Shown here: one piece after another, positions 1-9,149 of the stretch | Numbering within the stretch: position 1 is the first letter of the stretch | Layout: every line of letters starts with the position of its first letter | Assembly (NCBI GenBank): GCA_010672925.1 | Contig: JAAHFP010000010.1 | Span: forward strand, 1 to 64,000 | Reading direction: 5' to 3' | DNA length: 64,000 nt | From: Symploca sp. SIO1C2 | GTDB taxonomy: Bacteria > Cyanobacteriota > Cyanobacteriia > Cyanobacteriales > Coleofasciculaceae | Translations under genes and position numbers: made by a program | The notes under the pieces: model-generated | What the model was told of the DNA's origin: nothing | The model's database searches: none | What the model saw: the letters and a program-made list of their open reading frames with translations, nothing else

Positions 1-49
1 GCGCTGCCTCTCTTAGACTTGGCAATTGTACGTATTCTTGGGACACCAT
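1..49 (-). CDS. Possible IS607-type transposase TnpA, N-terminal fragment (runs off window)
   Basis: From an ATG at 49 the minus strand reads MVSQEYVQLPSLREAA and leaves the window. IS607-family serine recombinases commonly open with a similar YVPLREA-type stretch leading into a MerR-like helix-turn-helix, so I infer the first 16 residues of such a recombinase. The supporting context is that homology between the two tandem TpsA genes stops abruptly near base 128, as if an element begins there. IS607 elements have no terminal inverted repeats or target duplication and favour GG dinucleotides; a GG lies at 130-131. Sixteen residues cannot prove the family; a chance in-frame ATG within the interrupted TpsA frame is the alternative. 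Confidence 0.3.
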   Translation of the reverse strand, partial: MVSQEYVQLPSLREAA

Positions 50-127
50 TGACTGAATTGATTGATTTTTTATCTTGCGGACTATCAGACTTTGGAGTTT
101 CGCACTCCTAACTAGTCTAAACTCCAG

Positions 128-2095
128 TTGGAAAGCATTAGCATTGATTAAGCTACTTTCGAGAAGTGCGATCGCAGCACTATTAATTGTAATATTACCT
201 CCATCACCAGTCCCTCCAGCTTCCGCCGTAATTTGACTGCCATGGCGCAGTAGTAACAAATTTGGAACATTGAGAGTAATATTACCTCCTTGTCCCGACT
301 CCGTAGAAGCAGAGATGATGCCCTCTGTGTCTAGTAGAATTTGCTCGGCATTGATATTCAATTCTCCAGCATTACCAAAACCCTGATTATCTACCCCCAC
401 ACGTCCTTGCTCAAAAACGATTAACTTGGGGGTATTAATGGTCATCGTACCCGAATCTCCCGAAGGAATGGGAGAGAGTCCTCGAATTCGGTGAATCGGA
501 AGATTGGCTTCGGCACCGGCAGCGATAATACTTCTGAGAGATGTTCCTTCCCCTATCCTACCAACTGTAACGGATTCAGAAGCATGGATGGTCAAACTAC
601 CCCCTAGTCCATTGGCAATAGTACTTGCGGTAATTCTACCTCCATCCCTAACAGTTAACCTGCCAGTGTTAATACTTATTTGACCACCGGCTCCAGAACT
701 GCGGGTTGCTGCTGCTAAAATACTTCGAGTGGGATTGGCACTGAGGGGATTAAAGCCGATAACTTCTACTGAATCGGTAGCATTAATTGTCACATTGCCA
801 GCATTTCCAGCACCATCAGTTACTGCCGCCAATCCTCCTCCATCAATGGCCCTAAAACTGGTAGTTGAAACATTAATACTGCCCCCATTGCCTGAACCTA
901 ATACGTTGGCAGTGATGTCACTGGTAGCACCAGTTCTCACAGGGGAAGCACCAATAAGTTGTACCAATTTGGGTACTTCGAGATTGATGTCACCACCCTC
1001 ACCATTACTAAAAGAAATCGATTGGATTCTTGAGCCTTCTTGCAATGTCAAAGAAGGACTAGAGACCAAAATTTCAGCTCCTTTTCCTGCTGCTACGGTT
1101 TGCGACCTTAAACCAGTGAAAATTCCTTGTGGGCTATTACCACTAAGAGTAACTGATTCTGAGGCTTGGAGGACAATCTTTCCTCCTGGTAAATTTCCCT
1201 GGCTATCTACAAAAACCAGAGAAGCATCCGTCATGGTAATTTGTCTTCCCACTAATTGGATACCACTACCTCCATTGCCACTGGTATCAACTAATGCTGC
1301 GTTCTTAAACTTAATGTCCCCAAACTGGTCAATGTCTGGATAGCTCAATGTCCAACCATTAGCAGTAGAGTTGAGATTAACTCGACCTTGAACTATACTA
1401 CCGATTTCAATTCTTCCACTTTCTGCTGTAAGGAGACCTCCATCTAAAGTAACTTTTCTACCAACCAAAGCTAGGGTTTGGTTCGGTTGAACTCTTAAAC
1501 CTAGGGGATTACTATTTTTATCTAAAGTTGAGAAGACAGGGTTACCTGCAGAAGTTAAGTTATGTCCCGTATTCTCAACAATAATTGCTCCAGGATTTGA
1601 GCCATACTGCAAACCCACAGGCACATTGATTGCTAACAAAGGTGGAGTATTTGGGTTGCTGGCGCTAAAGATGTTGCCATCTTCAAATATGAGACTATCG
1701 GCAGTACTAGCTAGAAACGAGCCCCCGATATTGAGTTGAGCATTGGAGTTAAAGGTAATACCACTGGGGTTGATTAATAATAAATTGGCTGCACTATTAG
1801 CACTCAGTATGCCATCAATTGTGGAAGCTTGCCCTCCGGTAACACGGGTGATGATGTTGGTGATGGTGGTTAGGTTATTAAAATAGGCAATTTCGCCTTG
1901 GGAGAGATTAAATAGACTGAAACTGTGGAAGAGGTTATTACCTACTGTAGTGCCATTTGTAATAGTCTTAGTTATGCCGGTAGTCTGAACTACTGAGTTA
2001 GTGGGGAGGGTATTATCTGGAATAATTTGGGCAAAAACTTCCTGGGGTAAGAGTAAAGTAACGAGTGTTAGAAAACAGAAATAGAAAAAACTCAT
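128..2095 (-). pseudogene. Filamentous haemagglutinin N-terminal (TpsA-type) protein, interrupted at its 3' end
   Basis: An open frame starts at ATG 2095 with a clear signal peptide (MSFFYFCFLTLVTLLLPQEVFA, cleaved before Gln) and reads as a two-partner-secretion exoprotein: the TPS domain with its NPSGITF motif near residue 110, then Gly/Asn-rich beta-helix repeats of the GGNITINSAAIALL type. It is a close tandem paralogue of the gene at 2138-4801, 42 bp downstream of it on the same strand. Similarity continues to about base 128 (NANA followed by a changed FQLEFRL tail), where the paralogue goes on with its C-terminal domain. The frame stays open to the window edge only by accident of the inserted DNA. 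TpsA proteins pass the outer membrane through a TpsB/Omp85 partner, not present here. I infer a broken gene. Confidence 0.75.
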
Positions 2096-2137
2096 ATTTC
2101 TCCTTTGTTTCTGGCTTTTTTTGGGACTGAAGTCCTA

Positions 2138-4801
2138 CTACTGCTTATTACTTACATTACAACCCATACCAACAGAGAAGTTTTCCCGTGGAACATGAGC
2201 TACTAACTCCACATATCCTTGTTCATTAACAATCCATCCTGTAGCTTCAACTACTTGCTCTGGAAGAATTGGTTCAGCTGATACCATAGAGTCACTAGTT
2301 GAGTCAGAATTACTAACTACCGTTTCTATAGAAAAATCTTGTAAGTCTTGCCAAATAGTTTGACCCCTAATAGTTCCTGTGGGATCTTCCGGTAATCCTC
2401 CTCTACCAGTAATCATAAATTGACTATTGGTATCAGCAGTGCAACCTGCCACAATTTTGTCAGTTTGCTCAGTAACATCTTGAGGTAACTGGTTTAATCC
2501 TGAGCTAGGGTCTAATAAAGAGTTATTAATTTGCACCATACCATCAACTCCCAGCTGGGAGCTAGCGGTAATGGCACTATCCGGGGACATAAAAATTCCT
2601 TGGAGGGTAATTTGGATATTACCTCCTGCACCTTGGACCGCATTAGCATTAATTAAGCTATCTTCGAGAAGTGCGATCGCGGCACTATTAATCGTAATAT
2701 TACCTCCATCACCAATCCCTCCAGCTTCCGCAGTAATTTGACTACCACGGCGCAGTAATAACAAATTTGGAACATTGAGAGTAATATTACCTCCTTGTCC
2801 CGACTCAGTAGAAGCAGAAATGATGCCCTCTGTGTCTAATAGAATCTGCGATGCATTGATATTCAATTCTCCAGCATTGCCAAAACCCTGATTATCTACC
2901 CCCACACGACCCTGGTCGAAAACTCTTAAACTAGGAGTATTGATAGTCATCGTACCCGCATCTCCTCTAGGAATGGGGGGTAGTCTGCGAATTCTTTGAA
3001 AAGGCAGATTAGCTTCGGCGGCAGAAGCAATGGTACTTTTGAAGGATGTTCCTTCTCCTACCCCACTGACTTCAATAGATTCAGAAGCATTGATCTTTAA
3101 ATTACCTCCTAATCCATTAGCAAGAGTACTTGTAGTGACTCTACCTCCATCCCGTACAATTAACCTACGAGTATTGATAGTCATTTGACCACCCATTCCA
3201 GAACTACGGGTTGCCGCTGCGAGAGCACTTCTGGTTCGATTGCCGGGACTAATACGGTTAAAGTCGATGACTTCTATTAAATCCTCAGCATTAATTGTGA
3301 CATTGCCAGCATCCCCAGTACTATCAGTTACACTAGCTACAGCTGCTCCACCAAAAACCCTCAGGCGGGTAGTCGAGACATTAATACTTCCCCCGTTTCC
3401 CGAACTTAATACATTGGCAGTAATACCGCTGAGAGAAGTGCTTCTGAGAGGGGAAGCACCAATAACTTGTACGGATTGGGGAACTTTAAGATTGATGTCC
3501 CCACCTTCACCATTGCCAAGAGAAATTGACTGGATTCTTGCTCCCCCTTGCAAGGTTAACGAAGGCGCAGCAACAAAAATTTCAGCACCCTTTCCTCCCG
3601 CTACTGTTTGAGCCCTCAAACCAGAAAAAATTAAATTAGAAGTGATACCGCTGAGCATAACTGATTCTGAGGCAATTACAGCAATCTTGCCACTGGGTAA
3701 ATTTCCCTGATTATTAGTCAATGCGAAAGAACCATCCGTCATGGTAATTTGCTTTCCCGCTAGCTGGATGCCACTACCTCCGTTGCCGCTGGCTTCAAGC
3801 AATGCTGCTGTAGAAAAATTAATGTTGTCGAATTGGTCAACTTCTGGATAGCTCAATGTCCAACCCTTGGCTACTGGATTGAGATCAACTTGTCCTTGAG
3901 CTACACTACCAATTTCAATTTGGCCATTTTCTGTGGTTAGGATACCACCATCTATGGATACTTCTCCACCAATCAAAGCTATAGTTTGAGCTGACTCTAC
4001 CCTTAAACCTAGGGGAGTAGTATTTTTGTTCAAGGGTGAGAAGATTGGGTTACCCGTATAGGTGAGCCTATGTCCAGTATTCTCAACTCTAATTGCTCCA
4101 GGATTTCCACTATACTGCAAACCTACAGGCACATTAATTGCTAACAAAGGTGGAGTATTAGGGTTACTTGCACTAAAAAGACTACCATCTTCAAAGATCA
4201 TACTATCGGCAGTACTAGCTAGAAACGAGCCGCCAATATCGAGTTGAGCATGGGAGCGAAAGGTAATGCCACTGGGGTTGATTAATAATAAATTAGCTGT
4301 ACCATTAGCACTCAATATGCCATCAATCTTAGAAGTCTGCCCTCCGGTAACACGGGTGATGATGTTGCTAATAGTGGTTAAGTTATTAAAATGAGCTGTT
4401 TGTCCGTAGGAGAGGTTGAATTGACTGAAACTGTGGAAGAGGTTGTTTCCTACAGTAGTACCATCGGTAATGGTCGTAATGGTGTCGGTCGTCTGAACTG
4501 CGGAGTTAGTAGGTAGGGTATTATCTGGAATAATTTGAGCACCAACTCCCTGGGGTAAGAGTAGAGGAATTAGTGTTAGGAGGCAGAACCCACCCCTAAC
4601 CCCTCCCAGGAGGGGAACAGGAGGCAGAAGGTGGCCGGAAGCAGAACCCACCCCTAACCCCTCCCAGGAGGGGAACAGGAGGGAGCTTCTCAAGTAAGCT
4701 AGCTTACGGTCAAACAAAGTTTTATGGGTGAGCACTCTCCGCGTCTGCGCGTCTCCGTGTCTCCGCGTCATATAATATTCTTCTGTCAGAAAGTTATTCA
4801 T
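2138..4801 (-). CDS. Filamentous haemagglutinin N-terminal domain (TpsA-type) exoprotein
   Basis: The 887-residue product has the TPS secretion domain at about residues 90-330 (QIIPDNTLPTNS start of the mature protein, then NNLFHSFSQFNL and NPSGITF motifs) followed by a repetitive Gly/Asn-rich beta-helix. The last 60 residues are specific to this copy and carry two cysteines (IVAGC, GMGC). It is probably a surface or secreted adhesin exported by a TpsB partner. The N-terminus is odd. Between the ATG at 4801 and the hydrophobic core of the signal peptide (FCLLTLIPLLLPQGVGA, about residues 72-88) lie two in-frame copies of a 42-bp GC-rich repeat and an acg/gag-type repeat that even supplies an alternative ATG at 4771. 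The tandem paralogue has only a 22-residue signal peptide, so the start here has been displaced and export may be affected. Confidence 0.8.
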   Translation of the reverse strand: MNNFLTEEYYMTRRHGDAQTRRVLTHKTLFDRKLAYLRSSLLFPSWEGLGVGSASGHLLPPVPLLGGVRGGFCLLTLIPLLLPQGVGAQIIPDNTLPTNSAVQTTDTITTITDGTTVGNNLFHSFSQFNLSYGQTAHFNNLTTISNIITRVTGGQTSKIDGILSANGTANLLLINPSGITFRSHAQLDIGGSFLASTADSMIFEDGSLFSASNPNTPPLLAINVPVGLQYSGNPGAIRVENTGHRLTYTGNPIFSPLNKNTTPLGLRVESAQTIALIGGEVSIDGGILTTENGQIEIGSVAQGQVDLNPVAKGWTLSYPEVDQFDNINFSTAALLEASGNGGSGIQLAGKQITMTDGSFALTNNQGNLPSGKIAVIASESVMLSGITSNLIFSGLRAQTVAGGKGAEIFVAAPSLTLQGGARIQSISLGNGEGGDINLKVPQSVQVIGASPLRSTSLSGITANVLSSGNGGSINVSTTRLRVFGGAAVASVTDSTGDAGNVTINAEDLIEVIDFNRISPGNRTRSALAAATRSSGMGGQMTINTRRLIVRDGGRVTTSTLANGLGGNLKINASESIEVSGVGEGTSFKSTIASAAEANLPFQRIRRLPPIPRGDAGTMTINTPSLRVFDQGRVGVDNQGFGNAGELNINASQILLDTEGIISASTESGQGGNITLNVPNLLLLRRGSQITAEAGGIGDGGNITINSAAIALLEDSLINANAVQGAGGNIQITLQGIFMSPDSAITASSQLGVDGMVQINNSLLDPSSGLNQLPQDVTEQTDKIVAGCTADTNSQFMITGRGGLPEDPTGTIRGQTIWQDLQDFSIETVVSNSDSTSDSMVSAEPILPEQVVEATGWIVNEQGYVELVAHVPRENFSVGMGCNVSNKQ
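4583..4682. repeat. Two 42-bp GC-rich repeats inside a signal-peptide coding region
   Basis: The same 42 bases occur at 4583-4624 and 4641-4682; the core is ACCCCTCCCAGGAGGGG, which is a hairpin. In the minus-strand frame they encode PSWEGLGVG and PPVPLLGGVRGGF-like peptides, so the gene stays open. A related copy sits at 58431-58463 in the equivalent position of another TpsA-type gene. Confidence 0.85.
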
Positions 4802-4905
4802 CTACGACATCATCAAGCCCATTTAAGCATCCATCTAGCTAACAAATCTACCTAGAGAAATAGCAAAAAGCTACTGTTATTAACAAATAATCTATCTTAA
4901 TCAAT

Positions 4906-5268
4906 ATGCCTACACACATCCCTAAACCAACAATCATTCAATCCACTGGTAACAAACCCAAGCTTATTGAGGAATTTATTGGTCGGGTAAACTCAAAAAC
5001 TGAAGCAGCCAGTATTGCTCGGATGACTAGTCCTAGTGGTTGGGTAGAACCCGGTCAAACACCGGAATTTGATGAGTATACATTGGTGTTAAAGGGCATG
5101 TTACGAGTGACTTTTCGTGATGGCAGCATTGATGTTGGTGCAGGTGAAGCTATCATTGCTTATCAAGGAGAATGGGTTCAATACAGTACCCCGGGAGCAG
5201 ATGGGGCTGAATATATTGCTATTTGCCTACCTGCATTTTCACCTGATTCTGTCCACAGGGATAGTTAG
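4906..5268 (+). CDS. Small cupin-domain protein
   Basis: The 120-residue protein is a single cupin barrel. The features visible are GWVEPGQTPEFDEYTLVLKG, matching the first cupin motif with acidic residues in place of the usual second His, then DGSIDVGAGEAIIAYQGEWVQY for the second strand set. It resembles the ethanolamine-utilisation/EutQ-like and general single-domain cupins; no substrate can be assigned. The gene is divergent from the TpsA gene to its left and followed directly by heptamer repeats, so it appears monocistronic. Confidence 0.7.
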   Translation: MPTHIPKPTIIQSTGNKPKLIEEFIGRVNSKTEAASIARMTSPSGWVEPGQTPEFDEYTLVLKGMLRVTFRDGSIDVGAGEAIIAYQGEWVQYSTPGADGAEYIAICLPAFSPDSVHRDS

Positions 5269-5583
5269 GGAATTGGGAATGGAGAATGGAGAATGGAGAA
5301 TGGAGAATGGAGAATGGAGAATGGAGAATTAAGAATGGAGAATTGGGAATTGGATAAAATTCTGCACTCCTTGCCCTTTGGTTGATTTTTTGGTATTATT
5401 TTATATGGTGGAATAGTTGTGCACCTGTAAAGTCTAAGTTGAAGAATTTAAAAGAAAATACCTTAAATTGGTTGCAGTAAGGCAGTTACGATGCTCATAC
5501 CATCACAGCCTTAGCTTGACGGCAGAGTGTCAACTTGTAGTAAAGTCTAACTTCGATCTTCAAGTTGGATAGCTAGCAGCACT
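5269..5583. repeat. Intergenic stretch with TGGAGAA heptamer array
   Basis: At 5276-5345 the heptamer TGGAGAA/GGGAATT is repeated about nine times with slight variation. The remaining 240 bases up to the next gene are ordinary AT-rich sequence in which I see no gene; a 30-base stretch near 5410-5440 resembles 51800-51835. Confidence 0.7.
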
Positions 5584-6504
5584 ATGATCAGACCAGTTGA
5601 GCAAATTGAGCAAGATTTGGTAGTACTAGAGGAAAAGTTAGTTCTGTTGACCCAAGAACTCCAGAGTACTTACTCTCAGTATCTAACCTTATTGGGTCAA
5701 ACCGTGCGGCAGCAGCTGATTATGGCGAGTTATCAAGTTTGTACTCAAGGATATCCTGAGTCTTTTTTAGCTTTATCTCTCAGTAACCGACAACAGTTGC
5801 AGCAGCAAGTAAAGGAGTTGGCACGGCAAGCTCAAGAAAGGTTACTCTCAAACCCAGAGCAATCCTCAACTTCAAGTACAGATTCAACTTCAGACCAAGA
5901 GGAATCAGAGCCATCAACTCCTGAGCGATTAGAACTTGATAGTGAGGATTTACCCTTCCCCACCAACCAAAAACAGTTGCTTAGAGCTTTTGAAATGCTG
6001 GTCAACTTAAGTGACTTAAAAGATGCTTCAGAAACTCAAAGCAAGAAGAAAGAGCTCACGAAACTAGAGCAGTTGTTAGAGTGGCAAGAAAAGCAGGAAA
6101 AGGCAATTGTCAAAACCCTGCAACATATTTCCCTAGAAGCGAATCATCTGCTGCACAAAAACGGTATGTTACCGGAAAAATTATCAACAGCAGTATTAGA
6201 AGCCGCTGCCAAAGTTGAAAGTTCTGCTGAGACTACAGCCAGCTCACCCAATCTTTTAAACTTAATGATGGGAACGGATAGTGATGAAGATGATGAAGAC
6301 CCAAAAATCACTCGCATTATTGCGATTAACCTACGTTTATCAGAGATGGAGTTTGCCGATCCTGCCTTAAATGTTGGACGCAACCAGATTCGGCAACTTA
6401 CAGCTAAGCTGAATAAACTAGGGAAAAAGTATACAAAAGTCCAACGAGAGCAAGCTGTTGCCCTCGCCGAAGCAGCATGGCGCTCTAGTTGGTGGGATGA
6501 TTAA
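5584..6504 (+). CDS. Conserved cyanobacterial coiled-coil protein of unknown function
   Basis: The 306-residue product has no motif I can name. Residues 1-90 are Gln/Leu/Glu-rich heptads predicting a coiled coil (EQIEQDLVVLEEKLVLLTQELQ), 95-125 is a Ser/Thr/Glu-rich linker, 130-210 is a second helical block, and 240-255 is very acidic (DSDEDDEDP). The last 50 residues (LRLSEMEFADPALNVGRNQIRQL) look like the best-conserved part. There is no signal peptide or membrane segment, so it is probably cytosolic. It stands alone between two repeat-filled gaps. The length and codon use look ordinary. Confidence 0.65.
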   Translation: MIRPVEQIEQDLVVLEEKLVLLTQELQSTYSQYLTLLGQTVRQQLIMASYQVCTQGYPESFLALSLSNRQQLQQQVKELARQAQERLLSNPEQSSTSSTDSTSDQEESEPSTPERLELDSEDLPFPTNQKQLLRAFEMLVNLSDLKDASETQSKKKELTKLEQLLEWQEKQEKAIVKTLQHISLEANHLLHKNGMLPEKLSTAVLEAAAKVESSAETTASSPNLLNLMMGTDSDEDDEDPKITRIIAINLRLSEMEFADPALNVGRNQIRQLTAKLNKLGKKYTKVQREQAVALAEAAWRSSWWDD

Positions 6505-6628
6505 GTATGACTTGGAAGAATAAGTCGTAAGTTTTGGGTTTGAATAGGTGGTAGGTGTTAGGTTGTAGGTGGTAGGTGAGGTTTTAAGTTTTAGGTTTTA
6601 GGAAATTTTCCACGAAGGTGCAAGGTTT

Positions 6629-7432
6629 TTGAGCCACTCATATTCGATAACTGCTTATCTGTTAATCTCTCATGGAAGTCGTGATCCACGTCCCCAGTTA
6701 GCTATGGCAAAACTGGCGGAGTTAGTGCATGACCAGTTGCTCCAGCTCAATAATACTCAGACGCGAAAATTCAGTCTACCTAATATTGAGCCTACAGCAC
6801 CAGTACCAGTGGCTAGCCAAAATTCTGATCCACTGGTAGGTACAGCAACTTTAGAGTTGGCTCCCTCGACTCTCCATGAACAAATCCAACAGTTTGCTAA
6901 TTTAGCTTTGTGTGCTGGTTACCAGAAAGTGCAATTGTTGCCCTTATTTCTGTTGCCAGGGGTACATGTTATGGAGGATATCCCGGCAGAAGCAGCAATA
7001 GCACAAGCCAATTTAGGGGATGCAATAGTACTAAACCTGCAACCCCACTTAGGTGCTCATCCAGGTTTGGGAAGAATGTTGGCCAAGCAGTTAAGTTTAG
7101 TTGAAACTGATGCCAAGATTTTGTTTGCTCATGGTAGTCGCCGTATTGGAGGCAATGAGCCAGTAGAGATGCTTGCAGAGCAATTGGGAGCTATAGCGGC
7201 TTATTGGTTAATACCGCCAACTCTGGAGGAGCAGGTAATAGCTTTAGCTGATGCTGGTAACCAGCAGATTACAATTGTTCCTTACTTTCTGTTTTCTGGA
7301 GGCATTACTGATGCCATGGCTCAAATGGTTACCAGATTGCAAGAGCAGTTTCCCCAGTTACAACTTAGGCTTAGTGAATCAATTGCTGTTACTGGTGAAT
7401 TGGCAAAGTTGGTTTTGGATGTGGGGAATTGA
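6629..7432 (+). CDS. sirB: Sirohydrochlorin chelatase (CbiX/SirB-like), two-domain form
   Basis: The 267-residue protein contains two CbiX-like half domains. The first has LLISHGSRDPR near the N-terminus and LFLLPGVHVMEDIP around residue 115; the second has LFAHGSRRIGGNEPVE (about 168) and IVPYFLFSGGITDAM (about 220). The histidines of the HGSR and PGVH motifs are the metal and porphyrin-handling residues in this family. In cyanobacteria such proteins insert Fe into sirohydrochlorin for sirohaem, or Co for cobalamin; the sequence alone does not tell which. I use the TTG at 6629 because it is the only start close to the motif, with GAAGGTG 9 bases upstream. No other tetrapyrrole gene is adjacent. 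Confidence 0.8.
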   Translation: MSHSYSITAYLLISHGSRDPRPQLAMAKLAELVHDQLLQLNNTQTRKFSLPNIEPTAPVPVASQNSDPLVGTATLELAPSTLHEQIQQFANLALCAGYQKVQLLPLFLLPGVHVMEDIPAEAAIAQANLGDAIVLNLQPHLGAHPGLGRMLAKQLSLVETDAKILFAHGSRRIGGNEPVEMLAEQLGAIAAYWLIPPTLEEQVIALADAGNQQITIVPYFLFSGGITDAMAQMVTRLQEQFPQLQLRLSESIAVTGELAKLVLDVGN

Positions 7433-7657
7433 GAATTGAGAATTGAGAATTGAGAAGCTACTACCTGATACACATTGGTGGCAAGTTAAGCAATCACGCA
7501 TCTTGTCAACTCCTACTATATGGATGGAAAGATTAAGGGGCCAGAAAAATTGTATTTTTCTTCCTCAGCTTCCTCAGCTTCCTCAGCTTCCTCAGCTCCC
7601 TCAGAGCTCTTGACAACGACATCTTGACCTTAACTTGTCACCAATGCCTAATACCTT
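7433..7657. repeat. Heptamer and 9-bp tandem repeats
   Basis: GAGAATT is repeated three to four times at 7429-7455, and the 9-mer TCAGCTTCC about five times at 7559-7604. The same 9-mer forms the large array at 24838-25104 and, inverted, lies inside the mobile element at 63112-63263. Confidence 0.7.
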
Positions 7658-7858
7658 TTAACTCAGGGAAGCGCTGCTGCGATCATAGCTGCTTCGGAAG
7701 CTAGGATTGAGTTTGCCTTGAGTGTGGCTCCATCCTTCAACACTATCAATTCCCAAACCCACTTCTACAGCAGCACGACCAAGCATTGATTGCTGACGAT
7801 TTTTGATGAGGTGATGATGTTGCATCATTAAAGCACGAGCCTGTTCTTGAGTAGACAT
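7658..7858 (-). CDS. Small conserved cyanobacterial protein, function unknown
   Basis: The 66-residue protein begins MSTQEQARALMMQHHHLIKNRQ and ends in a Ser-rich SYDRSSASLS tail. I believe this kind of small His-rich N-terminus recurs in cyanobacterial genomes, but I cannot name a family. The support for its being real is a good ribosome binding site (CGGAGAAG, 7 bases before the ATG) and a composition that does not look like a repeat. There is no membrane segment. It is monocistronic, on the opposite strand to its neighbours. Confidence 0.6.
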   Translation of the reverse strand: MSTQEQARALMMQHHHLIKNRQQSMLGRAAVEVGLGIDSVEGWSHTQGKLNPSFRSSYDRSSASLS

Positions 7859-8072
7859 TGTTTACTTCTCCGATTGCTATCTATATGTTCAGAATAACAG
7901 ATAATTCTGTATCAGAATATACAAAATACTTTTTGTAACAAAGCTTAACTTACAAAGTAGGTAGGGTGTGGGGCTCACATCTGGCACTATGCATCATAAA
8001 TACCACCTGAAAGGGTAAAATCTGATCACTGTTGCCAAATGAGCTTTTGTCTGTTGCCTACTTTACACATGT
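7859..8072. other. Upstream region of the 66-residue gene, no gene seen
   Basis: This is AT-rich intergenic DNA that should contain the promoter of the minus-strand gene. I see no gene in it. It ends at the mobile element starting at 8073. Confidence 0.5.
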
Positions 8073-8167
8073 TATAGCAGTCGCCAGGGTGGTTAAGACA
8101 TTCTCAGGTAAAGCAAGTTAAAAAGAGGCTTAAGCCCCTTGTCCTAATCTCCTTGACGGTTGCTCTA
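8073..8167. mobile_element. MITE-2, copy A (TATAGCA ends)
   Basis: The element begins TATAGCAGTCGCCAGGG and ends with the inverted equivalent CCTTGACGGTTGCTCTA. A GGCTTAAGCC palindrome lies in the middle. It matches the copy at 52123-52228 in inverted orientation. The TA at each end suggests insertion at TA, as in IS630/Tc1-type elements (inference). It sits 30 bp before the sucrose-phosphate phosphatase start, so may have altered its promoter. Confidence 0.7.
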
Positions 8168-8196
8168 GGTAGTAGGTTCTTTCCCCAATTTTTCTG

Positions 8197-8964
8197 ATGA
8201 GCGAGGTTTCCGTGAAAGAATTTTTATTCGTAACTGATTTAGATCATACTTTGGTGGGTGATGACGATGCCCTCAAAAAACTCAACCAGCTCCTAGAGCA
8301 ACATCGGCAAGAGTATGGGACAAAGATAGTTTACGCTACCGGGCGATCGCTCACCCTCTATCGACAACTGACTACGGAAAAACCCTTGTTGTCCCCAGAT
8401 GCCCTAATCACCTCAGTAGGTACAGAACTTCACCTCGACAGTGGGGATGCTTGTGACCCAGAATGGGCAGAGGTACTCTCGGAAGGATGGAATCGGGAAC
8501 AAGTAGTAGCAACAGCTGCTCATTATTCGGACTTAGTTCCTCAACCAGACTCGGAACAGGGTTCCTTTAAAGTTAGCTATTACCTCACTCCCAAAGCCTC
8601 AGTTGAAGTACTGCCGAGATTAGAGTCTCAGTTAAAAGAAAGTGGTTTGGATGTTAAGCTGATCTACAGTGGAGATAAAGACTTAGACGTTCTCCCTCGC
8701 AATGGTGATAAGGGTCTAGCAGTACAGTTTTTGCGCCAGAAATGGAAAATTGATCCTGTTCGTACTGTAGTATGTGGTGATTCAGGCAATGACATCGCCT
8801 TGTTTAGTGTAGGAGAAGAACGAGGTATCATCGTTGGCAATGCCCGCACTGAACTTCGGGAGTGGTACGAAGCGAACAAAACTGATTATCGCTATTTAGC
8901 CAAAGCATTCTGTGCTGCTGGTATCTTGGAAGGTTTGTATCACTTTGGCTTCCTGGGTGATTAG
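8197..8964 (+). CDS. spp: Sucrose-phosphate phosphatase (HAD superfamily)
   Basis: The 255-residue enzyme removes phosphate from sucrose-6-phosphate, the last step of sucrose synthesis, which cyanobacteria use for osmotic balance. The HAD motifs are visible: DLDHTLVG at residues 14-21 with the nucleophile Asp14 and acid/base Asp16, YATGRS (about 47-52) as motif II, and VVCGDSGNDIALF (about 190) as the acidic motif. GDKGLAVQFL supplies the conserved Lys. The length is typical of the single-domain bacterial enzyme. No sucrose-phosphate synthase is adjacent. The related mannosylfructose- or glucosylglycerol-phosphate phosphatases are alternatives, but the pattern fits SPP best. Confidence 0.85.
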   Translation: MSEVSVKEFLFVTDLDHTLVGDDDALKKLNQLLEQHRQEYGTKIVYATGRSLTLYRQLTTEKPLLSPDALITSVGTELHLDSGDACDPEWAEVLSEGWNREQVVATAAHYSDLVPQPDSEQGSFKVSYYLTPKASVEVLPRLESQLKESGLDVKLIYSGDKDLDVLPRNGDKGLAVQFLRQKWKIDPVRTVVCGDSGNDIALFSVGEERGIIVGNARTELREWYEANKTDYRYLAKAFCAAGILEGLYHFGFLGD

Positions 8965-9000
8965 GTTTTAGGTGGTAGGTGTTAGGTGTTAGGTTTTAGG

Positions 9001-9063
9001 GCGCTTTTTGATTGGAATATTCGAGTAAAATGGCCTAAATTATCTCTAAACCCACCCCTACAG
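9001..9063. mobile_element. Short inverted-repeat element, family 3 (degraded copy)
   Basis: The stretch reads GGAATATTCGAGTAAAATGG and ends AAACCCACCCCTACAG. It matches 32438-32501 and, inverted, 47308-47372. Better copies have GGGCGGGTTT/AAACCCGCCC ends; the left end is eroded here. Confidence 0.55.
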
Positions 9064-9149
9064 ATATACCGGAGCTTATTCCCAATTCCCAATTCCCAAT
9101 TCCCAATTCTAAATTCTAAATTCTAAATTCTAAATTCTAAATTCTTTCG

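Noticed and set aside
729-1343. Plus-strand open frame of 204 codons
   Set aside because: It is antisense to the TpsA gene and rich in Pro/Leu/Ser, an artefact of the repeated Gly/Asn/Thr codons on the other strand. The same applies to 3240-3611 and 55373-56230.
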